Shown: positions 9,060 through 19,757, counted from the stretch's first letter. The stretch is DNA of 64,000 nucleotides from Thermohalobaculum sp963822985 (GCA_963822985.1 CAWGJU010000011.1:62001-126000), one strand, 5' to 3'. Numbers and translations are program-made. Notes: generated from the sequence alone by a model not told the origin.

Positions 9060-11318
9060 GTCATCTCGACCGACTGCGTGTCGCGGCTGTTCGGGCCGAC
9101 ATGCAGGACGAAGGTGCCGGGGTCCCACACCAGCTCGGCCGCCTCGAGCGAGGGCGCGACCGTGTAGCGGATCATATCGTGCGTGACGGTGAAGCGCACG
9201 GTGCGCGTCTCGCCAGGCGGGACGATGACTTGGGCAAAGTCTTTCAGCATGCGCGACGGCCGCGTGATCCGCGCGACAGGGTCCGAGAGGTAGAGCTGCA
9301 CGGTCTCGGTTGCCGGCCGGTCGCCTGGGTTGGCGAGTTCGACCGAGAGCTCGGCCACCGCTTCGGCGCCGCGCAACCGCGCCGAAGACAGGACAGGCGC
9401 CCCATAGCGCACCGGCGCATAGCCGAGCCCGAAGCCGAAGGGAAAGCCGGCCGCCCCGTCCGGCAGATCGAGCCAGCCGGAGCGGAACTTCTCGAAGCGT
9501 CCGCGATAGGGCCGGCCTGTCGGCTCGGCAGCATGGTGGACCGGCGCCTGGCCCGGCGCGGCGGGCAGGGTCACGGCGAGCCGGCCGACCGGCTCGGCAT
9601 CGCCGAAGAGAAGGTCGGCGATCCCCTCCGGCCCCGCCGTGCCGCCATGCCAGGCATAGACCAGGGCGGCCGCCTGCTCCGCGATGGGCCCGAGCGCCAG
9701 CGGCCGCCCGGCGAAGACCAGGATGACGAGTGGCGTGCCGGTCTCGGCCAGCGCCTCGACCAGCCGGCGCTGCGGCTCGGGGATCACGGGATGGAGCACG
9801 GACGAGGATTCGCCCGCCTGCTCCTTCGCCTCGCCGATGGCGACGATCGCCACTTCGGCGTCCCGGGCGACGAGGACCGCCTCTTCGATCATGGCCTCCA
9901 CCGGCCGCGGGTCGAGATCGACCGTCACCCCGTGGCAGTTCAGCCGCTGGGCGAGCCAGGGCTCGCTGACGATGTTCGCGCCCCGTGCGTGGGCGAGCTC
10001 GAGGCCTTCGCGCGCCTCGACCGCCTCGCGCAGCGTCCGCACCTCGCTCGCATGGCCGGAGACCGCCCAGGTCCCGAGCATGTTCGCCCGGTCCTCGACA
10101 AAGGGGCCAATGAGCGCCAGCCGCCGGCGCGGGCCCAGGGGCAGCGGTGCCGTCGTTCTTGAGCAGCACCGCGCTCCGCGCCGCCGCCCGGCGGGCGAGC
10201 GCCCGGCCCTGCGCCCGCGGCGGCGCCTGATGGCTGCCGTCCAGGCCGCGGAACGGGTCGTCCAGCAGCCCGAGCCTCTCCTTGAAGGTCAGCACGCGCA
10301 GGCAGGCCCGGTCGATTAGCGCCCGCACCTTGTCTGCCGACAGGCAGAGGCCACACTCCGGCGCGTCGAGCCCCTCTTCCGCCAGGCGCGGCAGCTCGCG
10401 CAAAAAATCTTCGCCGACCATGTCCATGTCGACGCCCGCAAGCAGCGCGCGAACGACCACGGCCTCTGGGCGCCCCAGCCCGTGCTCGGTCAGTTCTTTG
10501 ACGCCGGTGTAGTCCGAGACGATCAGGCCCGCGAAGCCGAGGGCGCCTCGCAGCGCGCCCTCGATCAGCCCGCCATGGGCGTGCATCGGCACCTTGTTAA
10601 CCGCGTTGAAGCCGACCATGACGCTGGCCGCGCCGGCCTCGACCCCCGCGCGGAAGGGCGGCAAGTAGATGTCGTGCAGATCCTCCCAGGCGAGGCTAGC
10701 ATTGTCATAGTCGCAGCCGCTCTGCGTCGCTCCATAGGCGACGAAATGCTTGAGGCACGCCGCCACGCGCCCGGGTGCGCCGATGCCCTTGCCCAGGTTC
10801 TCGCCCTGCAAGCCTCGGGTCATGGCCACGGCATAGCGGCTGGCCAGCAGCGGGTCCTCGCCCGGGCTTTCGGCCACGCGCCCCCAGCGCGGGTCGCGCG
10901 CCACGTCGATCATCGGGGCATAGACCTGATGCAGGCCCTCGGCGCTCGCCTCGGCGGCGGCGTGGGCCGCGGTCTCCTCGATCAGGCCCATGTCCCAGCT
11001 GCAGGCCAGCGCCACCGGCAGCGGGAATACGGTTCGGTGCCCGTGAATGACATCCTCGGCCAGAAACAGCGGGATGCGCAGGCGCGAGCCGGCGAGCGCG
11101 CGCTCCTGCATCTCGCGGGCCGATGCCAGCGATTTGGTGCCGTAGATGGCACCGACCTGGCCTGCATCGAGTCGCGCGGCGAGCGGGCTCGACGCCCCGG
11201 CGCCGGTCGCCAGCCCCTCGCCCGCGGCGAGCAGGTTCAGCTGCCCGATCTTCTCGGGCAGCGTCATGCGGGCAAGAAGCGCGGCGGCAGCATCGCTGCC
11301 GCCCTCTGCGGGGTTCAT
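9047..11318 (-). CDS. Glycoside hydrolase family 3 beta-glucosidase (BglX-like)
   Basis: About 755 residues. The N-terminal TIM barrel carries GRVAESPGEDPLLA, a LKHFVAYGA substrate-binding motif, and the nucleophile aspartate in GLIVSDYTG. The alpha/beta sandwich domain follows with LALIGPF and a GEAKEQAGESS loop; the C-terminus is a fibronectin-III-like domain ending NSRDTQSVEMTWET. One frame shift near 10150. The start MNPAEGGSDAAAALL has no signal peptide, unlike periplasmic BglX, so it may act in the cytoplasm. GH3 members hydrolyse sophorose and sophoro-oligosaccharides in known beta-1,2-glucan pathways. The start is only 12 bases from the stop of the ABC transporter gene, so ABC-GH3-GH144 form one operon: uptake then degradation is a simple reading. 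Confidence 0.9.
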
Positions 11319-11330
11319 GCGGTGGACCGG

Positions 11331-13260
11331 TTACTCTGCTGCGACGAGTCGGGTGGGTCGGGACACGGGCAAAGTGTGCCCGACGCCGTCGCGCACGTCG
11401 AGGACCACATTGTAGAACGGCTCGCCGTCCGGGTCGCAGGGGATCTCGTCGGTATGCAGCACCGCCAGCACGGTCGCATCGGGCAGCCGCTCGCGCAGCA
11501 CCAGGTGAAACTCGACAGCGCCGTTCGTGTCGAGCGCCGAGGTCGCCTCGTCGAGCAGCAGGATGTCGGGCTGCTGCAGCAGCATGCGGGCAAGGACCAG
11601 GCGCTGCTTCTGGCCGCCCGAGAACACGTTGCGCCAGTTGTTGCCGTGGTAGAGCTCGACGTCGATCGCGCTGATGAACGCGCCGAGCCCGACGCAGCAG
11701 AGCGCGTCCGCCACCGCGATGTCGCTGAACGCCGTGCCCGCGTCCGGATAGGTGACGAGTTCCTTCAGCGTCAGACGGTCCGGCAGGTCCGGATCCTGGC
11801 CGGCGAAGAACATCCGCGCCCCCTCGCGCAAGCCCGACCCGGCCCGAGCCATAGGGCCAGAGGCCTGCGATCGCCTTCAGCAGCGAGCTCTTGCCGCAGC
11901 CGTTCGCACCGCGCAGATGGACCCGGTCGCCGGGCATCGCCCGCAGCCGCGGGACGGTCAGGAAGGCGGCCGTCTCATGGCCGCGGTGGTGCAGCGCCAG
12001 CCCGTCGAGCGCCACGGTCGGGCCGGACGTCACCGGCGCCCGCTCGAACTGGCTGACGCCCGTCTCGGCATAGAAGCGATGCCGCTCGCGCACTCGTTCG
12101 ACGGCACCGGCGAGCTCGGTCAGCCGTCCCGCATTCGCCTTCAGCGTCGCGATGGCCGGCATCACGTTGATGAACCACGACACGTCCGTGATCAGCTCGG
12201 CAGTCAGCTCCGAGCTGGTCGCGAAGCCGCGGAAGGTCATGTCCCCGGCCATATAGGCCGGCAGCGCCGGCAGGTAGGCGAGCAGCCGGCGCGACAGGAA
12301 TGTGTAGGTATCGTTGAACATCAGCATGCCGGCCGCCCAGGCGTTCTGGCGATGCCAGGTCCGGTTCACGGCGCCGTAGAGACGCCGGTTGATCTGCCGC
12401 TGGACGCGCTCGCCGCGCGAGATGGCGAGTTGGCCGACCCGGTTCAGCATCGTCGCCAGCTCGCCGCGCCAGGCGCCGTCGCGCCGTTGGCGCTCGAGCT
12501 GTTGGCGCTCGAGCACACGCCCGAGCAGGATGGCGATGATCGTCACCACCGGCACGTAGACGATGACCAGCGCGCCCGAGAGCACCGCGGTGCCATATTG
12601 CCCGGGCGCGAGGTCGACCACCCCGGCCAGCCCCAGCGAGTCCGTGACGTTCGCGGCAAAGCGGTCGAGCCCCTCCACCGGGCCGCTCCGGCTGATCAGC
12701 TCCTCCGAGACGAACAGGACCGAGGCCACGGCGCCCCACAGCCCCATCGCCAGGCCGATGAGGCCGCTGTAAAGCCCGGTCGAGCACTCGTCGATGCGCT
12801 GGTCGATGGCGTCCGGCAGGCGGCTGTTGCGGCCGACCTTGCTCCGGTCGCTCATCAGGTCGAAGGCGATGCGTTCGTCGGCGAGGATCTCGGAATCAAA
12901 GCGCTTGACCAGCCAAGCGCGCGCCCGGCGATGCAGCGTGGACGAGAGGAAATGGCGAAACGCGACACCGGCGGCCCGGCCCGTGAAGACCGCCAGATAA
13001 ACCCCGATGGCCGTCAGCACGGCCCGCGCCGGGTGGTCCGCGTCGCTGCGATGGAATTCGGCGAGCGAGGCGATGAAGTCCGCGCTCGCCATCGCCGTCC
13101 AGACGCTCGCCTTGCTCAGCAGCGTCGTCATCGCGAAGACGACGACCGTCAGAGCCCAGGCTTCCTTCCACCGCTCGGAGAACCAGTAGGCCGAGGCGAG
13201 GCCCCAGAAGGTGCCGAGCCTAGACAGTCCGTGGCCCTTGGTCACTGCGCGCTCTGACAC
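11331..13260 (-). CDS. SbmA/YddA-like ABC transporter, fused membrane and ATPase domains
   Basis: About 643 residues. An N-terminal transmembrane domain (first helix EAWALTVVVFAMTTLLS, then AVLTAIGVYLAVFTGRAAG, YGTAVLSGALVIVYVPVVTI) of the SbmA_BacA/ABC_membrane_2 type is followed by an ATPase: Walker A RGANGCGKSSLLKA, signature NVFSGGQKQRLVLA, Walker B DILLLDEATSALDTNG, switch AVLHTDE. A frame shift near 11845 falls inside the ATPase. Relatives include E. coli YddA and mycobacterial Rv1819c, importers of bulky hydrophilic molecules. This is not the NdvA type that exports cyclic beta-1,2-glucan. Position directly upstream of GH3 and GH144, divergent from opgG, suggests uptake of glucan fragments; that is inference. 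Confidence 0.8.
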
Positions 13261-13574
13261 AAACGACGCTCCTGCCTGCCCTCGGTTCGCATTTTGGTCC
13301 AGATGCGTTAACCAAGGTTGTACCGTTCCTCACCTTTCAGCAGCGATGTTCATCCTGTGGCTTCCAACTTTCCCCTGCAATTTTGGTGCCGGAGTGACCC
13401 AAAATCCGCTGCAGCACCCGGTCCGGCAGCCCGTCGGGAATGATGGGCAGGCATTTGGGGCATTTTTGCGGCGCCAGTCGTCGCACCGGGGCGCATCGCG
13501 GCGCCGAGGTCTTGATCCGCCGTGCCGGATCGCCCAGTTATCGGCGCTGCTGAAGCCATTCACGACAGAGCAAG
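13261..13574. other. Divergent intergenic region between the ABC-GH3-GH144 operon and the opg genes
   Basis: No credible ORF in 314 bp. It is less GC-rich than its surroundings, with short repeats of GCATTT (about 13451-13466) and a GTTAACCAAGGTTG stretch near 13307. It must hold the promoters for both divergent operons. I cannot assign a specific operator. Confidence 0.5.
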
Positions 13575-15170
13575 ATGCCACCTCTCACCCGCCGCAGCGT
13601 CCTCGGTTCCGGCGTCGCCGCGCTGGCCCTCGCCGGCAGCCAGTCGCTGGGGCGCGGCGCCGAGACCTCGCTGCCCAAGCTTGGCGAGCCCAGGCCCTTC
13701 ACCTTTGACGATCTCGTCGAGCGCGCCCGCGCGCTCGCCGCCAGGCCGTACGCGCCGGCCGAGATCGTGGCTCCGGAGGTGCTCCACAGGATCGACTACG
13801 ACGCGCATTGGCAGATTCGTTTCCGCGATGCGGCCACGGTCACGCCGCCGGGGACGGATGCGCCGGTGCAGTTCTTCCACCCGGGCAAGTTCTTCCCCGA
13901 GCCGGTGCGGATCTTTTTCCGCGACGGCGGGGTCGCGCGCGAGGTGCTCTACACCGAGGACTATTTCGACATGCCCGCCGACAGCCCGGCCCACGAGCTG
14001 CCCGAGGGCGCCGGCTTTGCCGGGTTCCGCGTCATGCGGCCGGACCTAGAGCCGGATTGGGTGTCGTTTCTCGGAGCATCCTATTTCCGCACGGACGGGC
14101 CCTTCATGCAGTACGGCATGTCGGCGCGCGGCCTGGCGATCGATACGGGGCTGTCGATCCCGGAGGAGTTCCCCCGGTTCTCCGCGTTCTGGCTCGGCGC
14201 ACCCGAGAATCCGGGCGACCAGCTCGGCGTCTGGGCGCTGCTCGAGAGCCCGTCGGTGGTCGGCGCCTACCGCATGGGGCTGCGCGGCGGCGCGCTGAAG
14301 GCGCCGTCGGTGATCACCGTGCGCACGCGCCTCTTCTTCCGCGATGGCGTCGAGCGGCTGGGCGTGGCTCCGCTGACCAGCATGTACTGGTACTCGCAGC
14401 GCAACAGGATCGTCGCCGACGAGTGGCGCCCCGAAGTGCACGACAGCGACGGCCTCGCCATGGCCACCGGCTCGGGCGAGCGCATCTGGCGGCCGCTGAT
14501 GAACCCAGACATCGTCCGGACCTCGAGCTATTTCGACACGGCGCCCAAGGGCTTCGGCCTGATCCAGCGCGACCGGCGCTTCGAGAATTACGAGGATGAC
14601 GGCGTCTTCTACGACAAGCGGCCGTCGGTCTGGGTCGAGCCGCTCGGGCAATGGGGCCGCGGCGCCGTGCAGCTGGTCGAGATCCCGACCAAGGACGAGA
14701 CCTTCGACAACATCGTCGCCTATTGGACGCCCGAGACCCAGCCCCGGGCGGGCGACGAGGCCAGCTTCGACTACCAGCTGCACTGGGCCGACCGCGACCC
14801 CGTGCCGGCCTCGGTCGCGAGCGTCTGGTCGACTTGGCAGGGGCAGGGCGGCCCGCCGGGCGGCCCGGTCCCCGATGGCGTTGACAAGATCGTGATCGAC
14901 TTCGAGGGCAGCGCGCTCGACGGGTTGGACGCCGACAGCGGCGTCGAGCCGGTCGTCGAGGCGCGCAACGGCAAGATCACCGGCGTCGTCTCGGCCCGCC
15001 CGGTCGTCGGCACCGACCGCTGGCGGCTGATCTTCGATTTCGCCGGCGAGCCTGGGTCGACGGACCCGGTCGAGATCCGCGCCTGGCTCCGGCTGAACGG
15101 CCAGGCCATCACCGAGACCTGGCTCGGGCAGGCGACCACCGACCGCGAGGGAACCAGCAAGCAGGGCTGA
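13575..15170 (+). CDS. Periplasmic glucan biosynthesis protein OpgG/OpgD, paralogue 1 (GH186-type)
   Basis: Intact 531-residue OpgG/MdoG-family protein. The start TRRSVLGSGVAALALA is a twin-arginine signal, as in OpgD. Family blocks in order: FTFDDLVERARALAARPY, FFHPGKFFPEPVRIFF, FAGFRVM, DWVSFLGASYFRTDGPFMQY, SMYWYSQRN, ERIWRPLMNP, DRRFENYEDDGVFYDKRPS and VEIPTKDETFDNIVAYW. The C-terminal immunoglobulin-like domain starts at about residue 430. OpgG and OpgD of E. coli have been shown to be beta-1,2-glucanases (GH186), trimming or releasing the OpgH product in the periplasm. This is the first of three co-directional opg genes and could be called opgD on its Tat signal. Confidence 0.9.
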   Translation: MPPLTRRSVLGSGVAALALAGSQSLGRGAETSLPKLGEPRPFTFDDLVERARALAARPYAPAEIVAPEVLHRIDYDAHWQIRFRDAATVTPPGTDAPVQFFHPGKFFPEPVRIFFRDGGVAREVLYTEDYFDMPADSPAHELPEGAGFAGFRVMRPDLEPDWVSFLGASYFRTDGPFMQYGMSARGLAIDTGLSIPEEFPRFSAFWLGAPENPGDQLGVWALLESPSVVGAYRMGLRGGALKAPSVITVRTRLFFRDGVERLGVAPLTSMYWYSQRNRIVADEWRPEVHDSDGLAMATGSGERIWRPLMNPDIVRTSSYFDTAPKGFGLIQRDRRFENYEDDGVFYDKRPSVWVEPLGQWGRGAVQLVEIPTKDETFDNIVAYWTPETQPRAGDEASFDYQLHWADRDPVPASVASVWSTWQGQGGPPGGPVPDGVDKIVIDFEGSALDGLDADSGVEPVVEARNGKITGVVSARPVVGTDRWRLIFDFAGEPGSTDPVEIRAWLRLNGQAITETWLGQATTDREGTSKQG

Positions 15171-15344
15171 TCGGGCGCCCCGCGCGCGACGCTGGATGCA
15201 ACGCCACTCTCCCGCGTAAGCTGATGCAAGTGCGCTGTGATGCCGCTTGCGCGAGTCCCTGGCAGACTTTTACCTTGTGAAGTGCCGTCGGCCCCTGTTC
15301 CGGCCCTGCCGGCGCGGGCCGACGCAGCCTAAGGAAGGCGACCG

Positions 15345-16895
15345 ATGAGAAGGCGCGATTTTTTCGCCGCCGCGGGCACTGGACTGCTGGGGGTCGGCGT
15401 TGCGGCGGCCGCGTCCGGAGAGGAGGCGCCGGCAGCCCCCCCGCCTCCTGCGCCTCCCGCGCCAGGATCCTATGCCGATGTGGTGGCGAGGGCGCACGAT
15501 CTCTCGAAGGCCTCGTTCGAGCCAGCCACGGTCGAGCCGTCGGGCCCCTTCGCGGACCTTGACTTGGACAAGTACCGCGCCATCCGGCCTCGCATGATCC
15601 CCATCGGCTCGGAACGGAGCGGCTTTGCCATCGACCTCCTGCCGCCGGGCTTCATCTACAGGGACTTGGTCGGCATCTCGATCATCACGAATGGCGGCGC
15701 GCAGGAAATCCCGTTCAGCGCCACGCTCTTCGACTTCGATCCTGCCGTCTTCGATCCTGCATCGGCCGCCAATGCAGGCAGTGTCGAGGGCTTGGGATTT
15801 TCGGGGTTCCGTCTCCGCCACACCATGAACCGCTTGGACCAGATGGACGAGTTCGCCGTCTTCCAGGGCGCGAGCTATTTCCGGCTGATCGGCCGGAACA
15901 TGGTCTATGGCCTTACGGCGCGCGGCCTGGCTCTGGGAACCGGCGACCCCAAGGGCGAGGAGTTCCCGGCCTTTCGCCACTTCTGGATCGAGCAGCCGTC
16001 GAACGGCGCGCGGTCGCTCGTCGTGCGGGCCCTGCTCGACAGCCGGTCCTGCTCGGCCGCTTTCGAGTTCGACATCGCGCCCGGCGAGAGCACGACGATG
16101 CAGACGCGGTGCACCCTCTTCCCGCGCGAGGCGCTCGAGCAGGTCGGCATCGCGCCCCTTACCTCGATGTTCCTCTTCGGTCCGCAATGGCGCCCCGGCG
16201 TCGACGACTACCGCAACGCCGTGCACAACAGCGATGGGCTGCAGATGGTCACCGGCCACGCCGAGCGGCTGTGGCGCCCGTTGACCGATCCGCGCCAGGT
16301 CCAGATCTCGGCGTTCCAGGATATCGACCCGAAGGCGTTCGGGCTTGCCCAGCGCCAGCGCGACTTCCAGCATTACGAGGATGACGAGGCCCGGTACGGC
16401 AAGCGTCCGACCGGCTGGGTCGAGCCGCTCGACGCCTGGGGCGAGGGCGCCGTGGTGCTGGTAGAAATCCCGACGGAGTACGAATTGAACGACAACGTCG
16501 TCTCGTATTGGAAGCCGGCCCAGCCGCTCGGACCGACCGACCAGGGCCACCATTTTGCCTATCGCCTCAATTGGTGCGCGAACCCGCCCGACGAGGCCCC
16601 GATCGCCCGGGCGCACGCCACGCGGACGGGCAGGTCGTTGAGCGACCCTGGCCGACGCGTGATGGCCGTCGATTTCTCGTTGGAGCAGCGCTGGGCAGTA
16701 AAGCCTGAAGTCGAGGCGACGGTCAGCACGGGCGAGATCAGCAACGTCGCCATCCGCGAACTGCCAGGCGGCAAGACGCGCGTCATCTTCGAGTTTTCAC
16801 CGGGCCAGGCGGAACTTGTCGAGCTGCAAATCGTACTTGTCGGTGGGGAGGGGCCGGTGTCCGAAAGATGGATCTATCGATGGACGCCCGCGTAA
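15345..16895 (+). CDS. Periplasmic glucan biosynthesis protein OpgG/OpgD, paralogue 2
   Basis: Intact 516-residue second OpgG/OpgD paralogue. The twin-arginine motif RRRDFFAAAG is followed by a Pro/Ala-rich linker (residues about 27-41), then family blocks ASYFRLIGRNMVYGLTARGL, SMFLFGPQWRPGVDDYRNAV, HNSDGLQMVTGHAERLWRPL, RDFQHYEDDEARYGKRPTGW and VEIPTEYELNDNVVSYWKP. It differs from its neighbour in having WRPGVDDYR where the first has RNRIVADEWR; this loop lies near the substrate groove of the family. The stop TAA overlaps the opgH start (TAATG). Both OpgG-type proteins being Tat substrates suggests they fold before export. Confidence 0.9.
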   Translation: MRRRDFFAAAGTGLLGVGVAAAASGEEAPAAPPPPAPPAPGSYADVVARAHDLSKASFEPATVEPSGPFADLDLDKYRAIRPRMIPIGSERSGFAIDLLPPGFIYRDLVGISIITNGGAQEIPFSATLFDFDPAVFDPASAANAGSVEGLGFSGFRLRHTMNRLDQMDEFAVFQGASYFRLIGRNMVYGLTARGLALGTGDPKGEEFPAFRHFWIEQPSNGARSLVVRALLDSRSCSAAFEFDIAPGESTTMQTRCTLFPREALEQVGIAPLTSMFLFGPQWRPGVDDYRNAVHNSDGLQMVTGHAERLWRPLTDPRQVQISAFQDIDPKAFGLAQRQRDFQHYEDDEARYGKRPTGWVEPLDAWGEGAVVLVEIPTEYELNDNVVSYWKPAQPLGPTDQGHHFAYRLNWCANPPDEAPIARAHATRTGRSLSDPGRRVMAVDFSLEQRWAVKPEVEATVSTGEISNVAIRELPGGKTRVIFEFSPGQAELVELQIVLVGGEGPVSERWIYRWTPA

Positions 16896-19022
16896 TGGCG
16901 GATACGGCGCCGAGCGGACGTTCGATTCCCGCTCCGGCGCCGCTCGGCATGCCGACGCAATCGCTCTATGCGGCGCCGTCCAGGCAGTCCGGCCGACCAA
17001 GCCTGCGCGTGATTCTGGCCCGGCTGATCGCAATCGGCGGCGCCGTCGCGCTCGCCTGGTACGGCAACTGGCAGATGATGCTGGTGTTCGGCAACGAAAC
17101 CTCGACGCTGCTCCAGTTGCTGCTCCTCGTGCTGTTCACGATCACCTTCGGCTGGATCGCGTTCTCGTCGACGCAGGCCATCGCCGGCCTTTTCGTGCGT
17201 TCGTTCCGCGGCGGCGAGCACGAGCGGCCGCTGGGCGCGCGGACGGCGATCGTCATGCCCGTCTACAACGAGAACCCCGCCTCGGTCTTCGGCGCGCTGC
17301 AGGCGATGGGCGAGGGTCTGGCAGCCGCCGGCCTCGGCGACGCGTTCGAGATATTCATCCTGTCCGACACGACCGACCCGGCCGTCTGGGCCCGGGAGAC
17401 GGCCGCCTATGCCTGGCTGCGCCGCTCGCTGGCCGGGCAGATGAAGGTCTGGTACCGCCGGCGCCCGAAGAATGTCGGGCGCAAGGCCGGCAATCTGCGC
17501 GATTTCGTCGAGCGCTGGGGCGCGCGCTACGACCACATGCTGGTGCTGGACGCCGACAGCATCATGGCGCCCGACACGATCATCCGGATGGTGCGCCGGA
17601 TGGAGGCGGCGCCCGAGCTCGGCATCCTGCAGACGCTGCCCTCCTCGATCGGCGGCGAGACGCTGTTCGCCCGGCTGCAGCAATTCGCGGGCCGGCTCTA
17701 CGGGCCGGTCGTCGCCCGCGGCTACGCGGCCTGGCAGGGCGAGGACGGCAACTACTGGGGCCATAACGCGCTGATCCGCGTTCGCGCCTTCGCCGACAGC
17801 TGCGGGCTGCCTGACCTGCCCGGACGGCCGCCCTTCGGCGGTCACATCCTCAGCCACGACTTCGTCGAAGCCGCGCTGATTCGCCGGGCCGGCTGGAAGG
17901 TCCGGATGGATTTCGACCTGCCCGGCAGCTGGGAGGGATCGCCCCCATCGCTCGTCGAATTCGCGACGCGGGACCGGCGCTGGGCGCAGGGCAACCTGCA
18001 GCACAGCCGGGTGATCGGCGCGAAAGGGCTGGTGCCGGCCAGCCGGCTGCACTTCGCCATCGGCATCGGGTCATACCTCATGTCGCCGATCTGGCTCGCC
18101 ATGCTGCTCACCGGTGCCCTGCTGACGGCCCAGAGCCTGCTGTTCCGGCCCGAATATTTCTCGGCCGAGCTGCAGCTGTTCCCGGACTGGCCGATCTTCG
18201 ACGCCGAGCGGATGGTCTTCCTGTTCGTGCTCTCGGCGGTCCTGCTGCTTCTGCCGAAGGCGATCGGCCTCGTCAGGGCCCTGGTCTTGAGCGATCTCCG
18301 GCGATCGCTTGGGCGGCGCGCATCGCGTCGTGGCCGGGGCCTTTCTCGAAATTCTGCTGTCCGCCCTGCTCGCGCCAGTGCTGATGCTGATGCAGGTCCG
18401 GCAGGTCTGGGAGATCGTGTCTGGGCGCGACAGCGGCTGGTCGGCGCAGCGCCGCAGCGGCGAGGCGATGACCTGGGGCGAGGCCTTCGCGCACCACAGG
18501 ATGCATGTCATCGTCGGCGTCCTTGCCGGCGCCGCGCTGCTGCAACTCTCTCCCGACCTGCTGGCGTGGACCTCGCCCGTGCTCGCCGGGCTGGTGCTCG
18601 CCCCGGCCTTGTCGCGGATGAGCGGCGACCGGCGGCTGGGCAGCGCGCTCGGGGTGCTCGACATCCCCGAGGATCGCACGCCGCCCGACGTGGTGAAGGC
18701 CGCTCTCGCGGCCGAGCGGGCGGTCGCCGGCGTGAGCAGCCTGACCGTCGTCGATATCGCGGCCGATCCGGCTCTCCGCGCCGACCACCTGGCGACCCTG
18801 CCGGCGAGGACGCCCGAGGCCGAGCGCGAGCAGGACCGGCTGGCGGAGATCACGGCCCGGGCCAAGATCGAGGCCGCGACCGATGCGCGGCAGGCTATCG
18901 GCTGGCTGAACAGGGAGGAGACGATCGCACTGCTCTCCTCCGGGGAGCTGATGACGCTGCTGGGCAGCCGGTCGGCGGGTTCAGAGGCACCGTCGGAGAC
19001 CAAGCTGGCGCAGGCGAGCTAG
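16895..19022 (+). CDS. opgH: Glucans biosynthesis glucosyltransferase OpgH (MdoH)
   Basis: About 709-residue inner-membrane GT2 glucosyltransferase that polymerises UDP-glucose into linear beta-1,2-glucan and passes it to the periplasm. Two N-terminal helices (LIAIGGAVALAWYG, LLLLVLFTITFGWIAFSS) precede the catalytic domain: TAIVMPVYNENPASVF, FILSDTTDP, DADSIM as the DxD metal site, HNALIRVRAF, and DRRWAQGNLQH as the R-W acceptor motif, then several C-terminal helices. A frame shift near 18310 falls in the membrane region. ATG at 16895 is preferred because it overlaps the upstream stop, though in-frame ATGs at 16868 and 16880 exist. The acidic C-terminal tail ends the opg operon. Confidence 0.93.
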
Positions 19023-19116
19023 TGCTTGCGCTCGCGTGCATGGTGTGATCCGCCTTAACGTGCGCGGCCCTCCGGCCGAGGTACATGGCCGTCCGGGTCA
19101 GCTGAAAGGAAGGTCC

Positions 19117-19705
19117 ATGGCTCTTCGTCTCAACATCGTCATCGCGAGCACGCGGCCGGGCCGGGTCGGCCCCGCCGATCGCCGAGTGGTTCCACGGCGT
19201 CGCGCGCAAGGAGGGGGGCTTCGACGCGCAGCTGGTCGACCTGGCCGATTTCGACCTGCCCGTCTATGACGAGCCGCGCCACCCGCGCATGCAGAAATAC
19301 GAGCACGAGCACACCAGGCGCTGGTCCGAGAGCGTCGCCGCGGCGGACGCCTTCGCGCTCGTCACGCCCGAATACAATTTCGGGCCGACACCGGCGCTGC
19401 TGAACGCGCTCAACTACGTCTACAACGAGTGGACCTACAAGCCGGCCGCCTTCGTCAGCTATGGCGGCGTCTCGGGCGGCATCCGTGCCGTGCAGATGAC
19501 GAAGCTGACCCTGACGACGCTCAAGATGGTGCCGATCATGGAGGCGGTGACGATCCCCTTCGTCAGCCAGCACGTCAAGGACGGCAGGTTCGAGCCCCAG
19601 GACATCCACGCGCAGAGCGCCGATGCCCTGCTGACGGAGCTCCACCGCTGGGCCGAGGCGTTGAAGCCGATGCGCGACGGCGGGGGGCAAAACAGCGGGG
19701 CTTGA
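19117..19705 (+). CDS. NADPH-dependent FMN reductase
   Basis: About 195-residue flavodoxin-like reductase (FMN_red family). The N-terminal strand and phosphate loop read LNIVIASTRPGRVGP, with a frame shift near 19172 before IAEWF. The flavin-binding loop TPEYNFGPTPALLNALNYV and the SYGGVSGG turn are both diagnostic. The start has AGCTGAAAGGAAGG upstream. These dimeric cytoplasmic enzymes reduce FMN, quinones or azo compounds with NAD(P)H. It follows opgH by 94 bases and is probably transcribed separately. Nothing in the context fixes its substrate. Confidence 0.88.
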
Positions 19706-19757
19706 GCGCCGTTGGCGGGGACCGCGGCAGCTGACGCGGCCCTTTCTCAGTATCGTA

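Noticed and set aside
6813..11318. A 1,500-codon minus-strand frame spanning GH3, GH144 and the antisense of GH15, as a possible multidomain fusion
   Set aside because: The GH3 signature leaves this frame near 10150 and continues in another that ends at 9047, where the GH144 ATG at 9059 overlaps it. It is two genes with an indel, not a fusion.
11331..13260. ABC transporter as NdvA (cyclic beta-1,2-glucan exporter)
   Set aside because: The membrane domain is of the SbmA/ABCD type, not the MsbA-like type of NdvA, and OpgH makes linear glucan.
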